Assembly: GCA_963710615.1 (NCBI GenBank)
Contig: CAVQBF010000005.1
Coordinates: forward strand, 186,001-250,000
Direction: 5' to 3'
DNA from: GCA-2746605 sp963710615
GTDB lineage: Bacteria > Bacteroidota > Ignavibacteria > Ignavibacteriales > Melioribacteraceae
DNA length: 64,000 nt
Shown here one piece after another: positions 9,629 through 19,900 of the stretch (position 1 is its first letter; each line of letters starts with the position of its first letter). Made by a program: the position numbers and the translations under genes. The notes under the pieces are model-generated. The model did not search any database. It saw only the letters and a program-made list of their open reading frames with translations, and was not told the origin of the DNA.

Positions 9629-10582
9629 ATGAAAGTTTATATTACAAGAAAAATATCATCAGTCGCAAAAAAGCTTTTGCAAAATGAAGGTATTCTTGTT
9701 GAAGAATATTCCGGGGGAAAAGCCATTCCCAGAAAACAATTAGTTAAGAATGTAAAAGAAGTCGATGGTATTATTTCACTTTTAACAGAAAAGTTTGATA
9801 GAGAATTAATTGATAATTTAAAAAATTGTAAAATTATTGCAAATTATGCTGTTGGCTTTAACAATATTGATATCAAATATGCTAAATCAAAAGGTATTAT
9901 TGTTACAAATACACCAGATGTTTTAACAGATGCAACAGCAGAAATTGCTGTTTCATTAGTTTTAACTTGCGCAAGAAGAATTGTTGAGTCAGACCAGTTT
10001 ATGAGAGGGAAAAAGTTTACAGGATGGGAACCAAAGTTGTATCAAGGAATTCAACTTACCGGCAAAACTATAGGGATAATTGGTGCTGGAAGAATTGGAC
10101 AAGCTACGGCAAAAAGATTGAAAAGTTTTGGATGCAAAATTATATACTTTAATAAAAGTAGAAAATTCGAATTTGAAAAAGAGTTAAATGCCAAAAAAGT
10201 TTCACTAAATAAATTAATGAAAACTTCTGATGTAGTTTCAATTCACCTTCCATTAAACCAACAAACAAAAAACCTTTTAAATAAAGAAAAATTAGAACTG
10301 CTAAAAACTTCCGCAATAATTGTAAACACAGCTCGCGGTGAAATTATGGATGAAAAATATCTTGTAACAATGTTGAAGAAAAAGAGAATATTTGGCGCTG
10401 GATTTGATGTTTATGAAAACGAACCAAATTACAATGAAGAATTGCTAAAATTAGAGAATACTGTCCTTCTGCCGCATATAGGCAGTGCAACTTTTGAAAC
10501 ACGTGATAAAATGGCTGAACTTGCAGCAAAAAATGTAATAAATGTTCTAAAAGGGAAGAAGCCAATTACTCCAATTAACTAA
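9629..10582 (+). CDS. D-isomer specific 2-hydroxyacid dehydrogenase (D-glycerate/glyoxylate type)
   Basis: 317 aa. The NAD-binding site GKTIGIIGAGRIGQATAKRL (about residues 145-164) follows an N-terminal substrate domain. Catalytic Arg is in NTARGEIMDE, Glu in DVYENEP and His in LLPHIGSATFETR, all intact. Length and the AVGFNNIDI segment match glyoxylate/hydroxypyruvate reductases (GyaR-like) rather than the longer SerA. The substrate is inferred. It probably forms an operon with the preceding membrane protein (3-base gap). Confidence 0.88.
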   Translation: MKVYITRKISSVAKKLLQNEGILVEEYSGGKAIPRKQLVKNVKEVDGIISLLTEKFDRELIDNLKNCKIIANYAVGFNNIDIKYAKSKGIIVTNTPDVLTDATAEIAVSLVLTCARRIVESDQFMRGKKFTGWEPKLYQGIQLTGKTIGIIGAGRIGQATAKRLKSFGCKIIYFNKSRKFEFEKELNAKKVSLNKLMKTSDVVSIHLPLNQQTKNLLNKEKLELLKTSAIIVNTARGEIMDEKYLVTMLKKKRIFGAGFDVYENEPNYNEELLKLENTVLLPHIGSATFETRDKMAELAAKNVINVLKGKKPITPIN

Positions 10583-10663
10583 ATTTGAAGTAATTTAAAA
10601 ATCCTTTGTTTTGCCTCATTTTTCTGATTATTTTTTATAATTATTAATTAAAAATTTAATCCT

Positions 10664-11785
10664 ATGAGAATTGGAATACCGAAAGAAACCTTTGCGGAAG
10701 AGAAAAGAGTCTCAATGGCACCAGCAGGTGTAGATGCATTAACAAAAGCAGGGCACTCTGTTTTTATTGAAACTGAAGCAGGACTTGGGAGTCATTTTAC
10801 AGATCAAGATTATGTTAATGCAGGAGCTACAATTGTATATAGTGCCGAAGAAGTTTTTCAGAGATCGGAACTAATAACAAAAGTTGCACCGCTTACAAAT
10901 GAGATTGCCGATCTTCTGCAAGAAAATCAAATTATATTTTCATTTCTGCATTTATCTGTTGGGAAAAAATATATTATTGATAAACTTATTGAGAAAAGAG
11001 TCACCGCAATAAGTTATGAGCTAATTGAAAAAAATGATCAGCTGCCTGTTTTACAATCAATAAGTGAAATTGCAGGACAACTTGCAATACAATTGGGTTC
11101 TAAGTATTTAAAAAGTGATGTACATGAAGGAAGAGGAATTTTGCTCGGTGGAATTCCCGGTGTTGCGCCGGCAGCAGTAGTAATTCTAGGAGCAGGTGTT
11201 GTCGGTATGAGCGCCGCCCGATCGGCTTACGCAATGGGTGCTCAAGTAATTGTGCTTGATAAAGACTTAAGAAGATTAAGAAGGATTGAAAATACGGTTT
11301 CAAAAAATATTTCTACCGTTGTTGCTAATCCAATGACGATTGCGCGAGGTGTTAAATTTGCTGATTTATTCATTGGTGCTGTTCAAGTAAAAGGTGAGAA
11401 ATCTCCTCATATCATATCGGAAGAAATGGTAAAAACTATGAAAAGAGGCTCAGTAATAGTTGATGTTGCTATTGATCAGGGAGGATGTGTGGAAACAAGT
11501 TACCCCACCACTTTGTCTAACCCTACATTCATTAAGTATAATGTAATTCATTACTGTGTTCCGAATATTCCTGCGCTTGTTTCTAGAACAGCAAGTTATG
11601 GAATAACGAATGCATCATTGGAATATATAATGAAAATAGCCGATAATGGATTATCAAATGCTCTTATTGGCGATATTGGATTATCTAAAGGTGTTTGTAC
11701 TTACAGTGGTACTTGTTCTAATGAAGTAATTGCTGAGACTTTTGATCTCGAATTTAGAAGATTGCACATTTTTTCTACTAACTAA
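10664..11785 (+). CDS. ald: Alanine dehydrogenase
   Basis: 373 aa. The N-terminal PNT domain begins RIGIPKETFAEEKRVSMAP; the family usually has a leucine-threonine before the proline (RV.LTP), so this is a slight variant. Active-site lysine and histidine positions are filled (ITKVAPL, SFLHLS). The NAD site is VVILGAGVVGMSAARSAYA, and DVAIDQGGCVETS with PALVSRTASYGITNASL completes the signature. It interconverts L-alanine and pyruvate with NAD. In related genomes ald often lies near porX and tsaE; here it is about 10 kb away. The CoA-transferase gene begins 14 bases downstream, suggesting cotranscription. Confidence 0.87.
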   Translation: MRIGIPKETFAEEKRVSMAPAGVDALTKAGHSVFIETEAGLGSHFTDQDYVNAGATIVYSAEEVFQRSELITKVAPLTNEIADLLQENQIIFSFLHLSVGKKYIIDKLIEKRVTAISYELIEKNDQLPVLQSISEIAGQLAIQLGSKYLKSDVHEGRGILLGGIPGVAPAAVVILGAGVVGMSAARSAYAMGAQVIVLDKDLRRLRRIENTVSKNISTVVANPMTIARGVKFADLFIGAVQVKGEKSPHIISEEMVKTMKRGSVIVDVAIDQGGCVETSYPTTLSNPTFIKYNVIHYCVPNIPALVSRTASYGITNASLEYIMKIADNGLSNALIGDIGLSKGVCTYSGTCSNEVIAETFDLEFRRLHIFSTN

Positions 11786-11799
11786 ATTTAAGTTATAAA

Positions 11800-13149
11800 A
11801 TGACAGAAGAAATTAAAGTAAACAAACCGCAAAAATTATCTTGGAAAGAAAAATACAAATCAAAAGTTGTATCTTCTGATGATGCACTTAAGGTAGTGAA
11901 ATCGGGTGATAAAGTAGTAATTCAACCCGGATGTGCTGCACCTATGGAACTGATAAGAGCACTTGTGAGAAAAAAAGATGAGCTGATGGATGTTTTATTA
12001 TATCATATTTTAATAGTTGGTGATCTACCTTATTTAGCTCCGGAAATGGAAAAGCACTTTAAGCACAAGGCATTTTTTATTGGCGGAAATGCAAGAAAAG
12101 CTGTAAATGAAGGAAGAGCGGACTTTATTCCAATATTTCTTTCAGAAGTTACAATGTTGTTTAAGAGAGGAATTATTGTTCCCGATATTGCTTTAATTAA
12201 TGTTTCTCCTCCTGATGAACATGGTTTTTGCAGTTATGGTATTGACGTAGGAAATATTAAAACACCTGCAGAAAAATCTAAAGTAGTTATTGCTCAAATT
12301 AATCCTGAAATGCCTAGAGGTTTAGGCAATAGTTTTATTCATTTAAACAAAATTGATTTTATAGTTGAGCATGAAGAACCATTAATGCAGCTCCCCCAAG
12401 TTGATCCTAACGCAAGTGCTGAAGTTCTTGCAGCTTACGATAAGATTGGTCAATATATTGCAGAGATGATTGAAGACGGGTCGACACTTCAAATGGGTAT
12501 TGGTGCAATCCCAGATTCAGTAATGAAATATCTGAAGGATCATAAAGATTTAGGGATTCATACAGAAATGTTTTCAGATGGAATTGTTGAATTGGTTGAA
12601 GAAGGAATAATAAACGGTGAACAAAAAACTTTGCATCCCGGAAAAATAATTGCAGGTTTTGTTTTGGGCACAAAAAAATCTTTCGATTTTATTGATAACA
12701 ATCCAATATTTGAATTTCATCCTCAAGAATATGTTAATGATCCCTTTGTGATTGCAAAGAATAATAAAATGGTTGCCATTAATGCAGCAATAGAAATCGA
12801 TTTGACCGGACAAGTATGTTCAGATTCAATTGGTACAAAATTTTACAGTGGTATTGGGGGACAAGTTGATTTTATTAGAGGGGCCGCACATTCAGAAGGT
12901 GGAAAACCAATTATTGCCTTACCTTCCACTACTAAGGATGGAAAAATTTCAAGAATAGTACCTACACTAAAAACTGGTGCAGGTGTTGTAACATCTCGCG
13001 GTGATGTTCATTATGTAGTAACAGAGTATGGGGTAGCAAATCTTTTTGGTAAAAGTATTCAGGAAAGAGTTACATCTTTAATTAAAATTGCACATCCAAA
13101 ATTCAGGGATGAACTAAAACAATTTGCAAAATCAAACTATCACTTTTAG
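11800..13149 (+). CDS. Acetyl-CoA hydrolase/transferase family (4-hydroxybutyrate or acetate CoA-transferase type)
   Basis: 449 aa. Two CoA-transferase folds are present. The segment GIHTEMFSDGIVEL holds the expected catalytic glutamate (E256), which forms the glutamyl-CoA thioester in this family. The C-terminal GGQVDFIRGA and GDVHYVVTEYGVANLFGK motifs match Cat1/Cat2-type enzymes. It moves CoA between acetate or another short carboxylate and an acyl-CoA; the acceptor is not decided by sequence. It follows ald closely, hinting at amino-acid or pyruvate fermentation, which is inference. Confidence 0.87.
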   Translation: MTEEIKVNKPQKLSWKEKYKSKVVSSDDALKVVKSGDKVVIQPGCAAPMELIRALVRKKDELMDVLLYHILIVGDLPYLAPEMEKHFKHKAFFIGGNARKAVNEGRADFIPIFLSEVTMLFKRGIIVPDIALINVSPPDEHGFCSYGIDVGNIKTPAEKSKVVIAQINPEMPRGLGNSFIHLNKIDFIVEHEEPLMQLPQVDPNASAEVLAAYDKIGQYIAEMIEDGSTLQMGIGAIPDSVMKYLKDHKDLGIHTEMFSDGIVELVEEGIINGEQKTLHPGKIIAGFVLGTKKSFDFIDNNPIFEFHPQEYVNDPFVIAKNNKMVAINAAIEIDLTGQVCSDSIGTKFYSGIGGQVDFIRGAAHSEGGKPIIALPSTTKDGKISRIVPTLKTGAGVVTSRGDVHYVVTEYGVANLFGKSIQERVTSLIKIAHPKFRDELKQFAKSNYHF

Positions 13150-13155
13150 GAAGTT

Positions 13156-13845
13156 ATGGTTGCAGTTATTGGTGATATTCATGGATGTTTTTTTACTCTA
13201 AAAGAATTATATCATAAAATTCTTGATGAATACCCCGATATTAAGGTATACTCTGTCGGTGATTTGGTTGATAGAGGTAAATATAGTCTTGAAACAATAG
13301 AATACATTAAACGAAAAGAAATTCCATTTACACCGGGTAACCATGACTTAATGTTTGCCCACTTTTTTGAAAGTCCCGGAAGTATATTTGCAAGAACGTG
13401 GATCCACAATGATCATGGGCCTACTCTTGCCGCTTATGAATTTGAACCTGATAAAGTTTGGGAGCATATTGAGTTGATTAATAATCAACCTTTATTTTAT
13501 AATTTGGATGATTGCTTTATTACTCATGCAGGGTTATCAACTTATTATAAGAAAGTTTTGCCAAGTAATTATAAAGATGATCTAAATTCACTAAATTACT
13601 TGATCGATAATGAACATTATAATGAGCATGGTGTTATGTGGAATAGAGATAAATTGTTAAATATTGGAAAACTACAAATTGTTGGTCATACTCACGATAC
13701 TGAACCACGTTTTGATAAACGTGCAAATGCTTTATATATTGATACAGGAGCATTTAGAGATAATAAACTTAGCTGCGCAATTTTAGAAAAAAGTGAAGTA
13801 GTTGAGATTATATCTGTGAAAACAAACTCTAGGGATTTATACTAA
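13156..13845 (+). CDS. Calcineurin-like serine/threonine metallophosphatase (PrpA/ApaH-like)
   Basis: 229 aa. The phosphoesterase motifs are all present in order: GDIHGC (residues about 6-11), GDLVDRG, PGNHDLMF, and late histidines in ITHAGLS and IVGHTHDT. These bind two metal ions. The family includes bacterial Ser/Thr phosphatases and diadenosine tetraphosphatases; which one this is cannot be settled. A Shine-Dalgarno-like AGGAAG precedes the ATG. It starts 6 bases after the CoA-transferase gene. Confidence 0.87.
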   Translation: MVAVIGDIHGCFFTLKELYHKILDEYPDIKVYSVGDLVDRGKYSLETIEYIKRKEIPFTPGNHDLMFAHFFESPGSIFARTWIHNDHGPTLAAYEFEPDKVWEHIELINNQPLFYNLDDCFITHAGLSTYYKKVLPSNYKDDLNSLNYLIDNEHYNEHGVMWNRDKLLNIGKLQIVGHTHDTEPRFDKRANALYIDTGAFRDNKLSCAILEKSEVVEIISVKTNSRDLY

Positions 13846-13995
13846 TTGGGTAATGATTTTTGACTACCAAAACTATTAATTGATAATTATTATAGAAATG
13901 GATAATTTTTCGTCCCTTTTATTAAAGAAGGAGGTATTATAGATTTATTGATACAATAATTAAAATCTTTCATAATGTAGGTTTTTGTTAATAAT

Positions 13996-16900
13996 TTGAT
14001 TTTCAACATAAGAATAAAGTTTCCACTTTTAACATTACTTATTTTATTTGTAGTCTTTTCAACAGATACATTTACAATTGATAGTAACGGCAGTCCTTCA
14101 GCATTGGGAGACACTTGGGATATAAATTCATATTCAAATGAAATTTTTCCATCTGATTCTAAACTGCTATTCTTTTCATTTCCGCCCGATACAAATTTAA
14201 CACTTAAACAGTTAGACTCTCTGAAAGCAGATTCACTTAAACTTGGGTTAATTGAAGTAGATTCTTCAATGTATGATTCAACTGCACGTTTAAAACACTT
14301 TCAATATGCAAGAGAGGATAAAAAGTTTCTAGATTTTGAACCTGAACGTAAAAAGAGTTTTTTCTCTTATCCTTCTCAAAGATATTTGAGAAGAACAGTA
14401 GAATTGGATTCAACGGGTAATTACGTAATTATCCGCGAGTTAATTGCTAATAATGAAGTACGCGAGCCGCTAAAAATCCCACTCGAGCAATATATTGAAA
14501 TGAGGCTCAGTTCAACTGAGCGAAATGAATGGGAAAAACTTGGTTATAAATATGATTTAGTTCAAGGCAAAGATGATCTTGGTCAGCTATTCAGTGATAT
14601 CACCAATATTGAAATTCCACTACCTAGTGTTTCATTCTTAAGTATTTTTGGTCCGCCTAAAATAAGTCTAAAAATCAGCGGAGCAGTTGATATTCATGGC
14701 GCTTGGAGAAACGAGACTACCGAAGGTGTTACAGCGTCATTGCTCGGAAATACAAGAAATGAACCAGATTTTAAGCAACAAGTGCAGATTAATGTTAATG
14801 GAACTATTGGGGATAAGCTAACAATCGCCGCTGATTGGAACACTGAAAGAACGTTTGAATATGAAAATCAGCTAAAACTTCACTACAAAGGTTATGAAGA
14901 TGAAATTATTCAAAGTATTGAAGCCGGAAACGTTTCCCTGCAAACATCTCCTTTAGTTGGCGGAGGTGAAGCTTTATTTGGCATAAAAGCACTTTTCCAA
15001 TTTGGTCCCTTTACATTAACAGCATTAGCATCACAAAAAAAGAGTGAAGTTGAAGAAGTCTCCGTTTCTGGCGGTACTCAAAAAAATCAATTTGAAGTTC
15101 ATGCTTATGATTATTCCCAAAATCACTACTTTGTTGATTTAGCATATGCCGATGAAAATCTCAATTTATTCGGCCAATATTTCGGAAACGCAAATCCGGT
15201 TATCGTTTCGCAATATAAGATTAAGGAATTAGAAGTTTGGAAAACTACTTCTGCACAACTTGATATAAAAGAACAGAGAAGAGCTAATGCCTTTATTGAT
15301 TTGACAGTTCGAAAAGCTGCCGGTGATCCGGAACCATACGATGACAGTTTTAGAGACAAGGATATTACAGAGATTTCAGGACGGTCGGTGATCAATGACA
15401 GATTTGTGCCATTAGTTGAAGGTACGGATTATGACTATAACTATGCTGCAGGATTTATTAGCTTCAAAGCTCCTATTAACAAAGATGATGCTATTGCCAT
15501 TGCGTATAGGGCTGAGGGTGATGTTGGTGAAGTAGACGATTATTATGGTGAATTTCTAGAAGAAGTAGTAAATGATACCTCAAAAATTTTAGTCCTAAAA
15601 CTTGTAAAACCAAAACAGCTGCAACCGGGTGGCACATTCTCAGATGCGTGGAAATTACTTCTAAAAAATATTTATCCCATTGGCGGAAGAAATATTAATA
15701 AAGAAGGTTTTATTTTTGATATGAATCTTCAAATACCGGGACAAGAACCGGTTAATAATATTGAAGGTGAAAACTTACTTGAGGCTTTTGGACTTGATTT
15801 AACAGATGAGAGTGGTACAGGAGGTCCAGATGGAGCTTTTGACTGGGATCCGGGTCGAACGATCTTTCCTGAAACTGGTGAAATTATTTTCCCTATGCTA
15901 CAGCCATTCGGCAAAGATTTCCCGGAAGCATTTGATCCTGAATTAACTTATCAAGCTGTTTATGATACTTCAGTTACATTTGCTAAGCAAGATAAGACCA
16001 AGGATAAGTTCATTCTCGTAGGCGAATATTCTGCCGATGCTTCCTCAGTTTATAGTATTGGGTTTAATGCAGTTGAAAACTCAGTTAAAGTTATACTTGA
16101 CGGCAGAACTCTGGAAAACGGTGTTGATTACAGTGTTGATTATAACATCGGGCAAGTAATTATTCGAAATAAAGATGCTCTAGTACCAGGCGCAAATTTG
16201 CGAATAAGTTATGAAAAGAATGATCTATTTCAGTTAGCTTCTAAAACATTACTTGGTTTACGCGGTATTTATGATGCAAGTGAAAAAACTAAATTTGGAT
16301 TTTCTTACTTAAATCTTAATCAAACTACTTTAAGTGATAAAGTGAGAATTGGCGAAGAACCATTAAACAATTCCATTTTTGGAGTTGATTTCCAAACGGG
16401 CTTTGATATGCCTTTTGTTACTGATGGATTAAATTATCTGATCTCCACCAAAGAAATGTCATCAATGAATTTTAAAGGTGAATTTGCTTACATGAGTCCG
16501 GACCCAAATACTAAAAAGAGTAATATTGCGGGTGATAATGATGCGAGTATAGCTTATATTGATGACTTTGAAGGTGCGAAAAGAACTATTCCAATTGGTG
16601 TATCATATACCGGATGGCGTGATCTCAGTGTACCCGATCAAATAGTTGGACTTGAAGGATTGAATAAACGTGAACAAATGAGCTATAAGGCAAATAGTTA
16701 TTGGTTCAATTTTTTACCATCGGATGTGACGGTTGAAGATATTTGGGGAGATAGAAAAAAAGTTGGACGAAACGACGATCAGATTACTGCTCTTGATTAT
16801 GTTTACACTCCAACTGAAAGAGGTACTTTTAACTGGTCTCCAATTTTGGATGATCCTGCTCAAAATTGGGGCGGAATGATGAAACCACTTTCATCTTCGG

Positions 16901-19900
16901 CAAGTAACTTAATTGAAGAAAATATTGAGTTTATTGAATTTTGGTTAAAAATCAGAGAAGCACCTGACGATGCAAAGTTATTTATTGATCTTGGCCAAGT
17001 AAGTGAAGATGTTATACCGGATAATGAGTTAAACCAAGAAGATTTGAACCAAAATGAAAGAATTGATGAAGGAGAAGACGTAGGACTTGACGGCAGAACT
17101 AATGCCCAAGAAATTGCAGATTTTGGTGATATTGATGGTGACGGGGATCCCAGTAAAGATGATTTTATATTTAATTTAGGCTCCGGTGACTACAGGAGAA
17201 TAAATGGTACGCAAGGTAACGCAAAATTGAGTGATGTTGGTAGGCTGCCTGATACTGAGGATATGGATAGAAACTTTACGCTAGATAAAGTTAATAGCTA
17301 CTTTAGATACGAAGTGCCTATTGACACAAACAAAAATACTAATCAGTTTATTAGCGGTGGCGGTGATAACGATAGTTGGTTCCAGTTTCGAATTCCATTA
17401 AAAGAATTTAATTCAAAAGTTGGTAATCCAAGTTTTACACTTGTTGAAGTAATTAGATTGTGGATTACAGGGGTCGACGAACCTATTCATATCAGACTTG
17501 CTGAGATGAATCTTGTCGGTAACCAGTGGCAAAAAGTTTTAACACCAGGCAAAGTTGAAGAAAATGATACTACATTAGTTATCTCAACAATTAATTATGA
17601 GGATAATCCTGAATATATTACTCCTCCCGGAATTGTTAGAGAACGTGATAGAACTAATCCTGATGAATTGATCTATAAAAACGAACAATCCTTACGCTTA
17701 GTAATTTCTGAATTAGAAGATGGTGATTCTAGAGAGATAGTAAAATATTTATTTCGTCCTCTCGATGTATTCAGTTACAAAGAAATGAAATTATTTGTTA
17801 GGGGTGATCAGGATGAAAGCCCTGGATCTATTTCTTACTACGAAGATTTTAACACGTACGGTTCAGAAGTTTACTTTAGATTTGGTACTGATACAGCAAA
17901 TTATTATGAATACCGACAACCGGTTACAGCGGGAGATGCAGCAAATTTAGGCTGGAGTGAAATAGCTATAGTTTTTGAGGACCTAACAGCAATTAAACAA
18001 TTACGAAATCAAACAGATCTAACTCAACGATATTCGATCCCGGTTCCGGATAAACTGGGGCATTCTTACGGGGTCAAGGGAAATCCTACATTAACAAAAG
18101 TCAATTTCTTCTCATTTGGAATTAAGAACCCGAATCAGCAGAGATCACCAGAAGAAATTTTGACTAAACCTCTGATCGGTGAACCGGTTTCCGGTGAGCT
18201 TTGGATAAACGAACTTAGAGTTTTGGGAGCAGACGATACTCCGGGGTGGGCTTATAGTACGTCCTCTCAAATAAGATTAGCTGATTTAATGACGGTCAAT
18301 GTAACAGCAAGCCAGACTGATCCATATTTCCACAGATTAAATGAACGTTTTGGAAATAGAGTTGATAATACTAAATGGAGTGGTTCTGTAAATCTTGATA
18401 TTATTAAATTATTGCCGTGGAATTTGACAGGCAGTAGTTTCAGTCTAAATTATTCTCACTCTGAATCAGTTGCAAAACCTCTGTATAAGCCCGGTACTGA
18501 TATCAATATTGATGAAGCCGTTAATCAGCAGGCTGAACAGCTTATAAATGATGGAGTTCCCGAAGAAGAGGCCAAAACAATTGCAGAAGAAATAAGGGTG
18601 GAATCGCAATCTGTAAACATATCTGATACTTGGTCACTTTCAAGCATTCGCTTTAAGCTGCCAAGTAAAAGCTGGTATATTCAGGATATTGTAAATAATA
18701 TTCAGTTTGCATTCAGCTATAATAAAACATTTAGCCGCAGCCCTACTTTAGTATTTTCAAATAGCTGGGTCTGGAATGGCAGTGGAAAGTATTCTCTAAA
18801 TTTTAGCAAGGATAATTATTTCTTCGCTGCAGATATACCTTTGCTTGGTTATCTTATTGAAATTTTTGAAGATTATAAGAACACGAAAATTTATTTTACA
18901 CCACAATCATTTAACACTGGAGTTTCAGCATCAAGAAAAGAATCTTCAAGTCTTAGTAGAACTGAAACCGCAGAAGAAAAAACTCAGAGAGATTTTACTT
19001 CCAAAAGAGATATTGGATTTAACTGGAAGATGACAGAAGGGGGATTACTTAATTTAAGTATGAGCTATAATGTTAATGTTGCATCTTCTTATGCACACTT
19101 ACTGGCAGTGGAAGATATGGCTCGTCCAGAAGGCGAAATTTGGAATGATATTATTAGAGGTTCTTTATTCGGTAAAGATTATAGCTATTCTCAAAGTTTT
19201 GACTTTAAAACTAATCCACAACTTCCTTCACTTTGGGACTTAAAGCGATATTTTAATTTATCATTTGGATATAATGTAAATTATAAATGGTCAAACAACT
19301 TTAAGCAAGAAGATCTCGGAAGAAGTATTGGTTGGTCCAATAGTATTAGAGCAAGTTTGACTTTAAGATGGCAGTCATTAACAGCTCCTCTATTTGAAGA
19401 AGATAAATCCGCTGCAAATGAGAATGTTCAAAAAAGCACTAAAACTCCTCGCGGCAGAGGAAGAGGACAGGTTAAGGATATTGATGAAGAACTGGAAAAG
19501 AAACGTCAAGAAATTGAAGAAAGTGATACTACAGCTGTAGATTCATTAGCTGATGTTAACAGAATACCAATTTATACTAAAGCCTTCAATTACTTTAAGG
19601 CTGGCGCTAAGTGGATATTTTTTGATTATGAAAGTATTAAAATGAATTTCAGCCAGTCAAATTCAGTAAGTAATACAGGAATCAAATCTGAAGGTACGGG
19701 ATTCACAAATTTTTGGGGTTGGGAATCAAATCCGAATTTAGGTCCTTCCAGATTATATATGCTTGGGTTTAGTAGTGATGCTGGTGAAAGGGCTCCTTTA
19801 GGAAATCTGAGTGATAATTTTAATCAAAAAAATACAATTGACTTCAGTACTTCCCGACCTCTTTGGGAAGGTGCAACAATTAACCTAAATTGGAAGGTTG

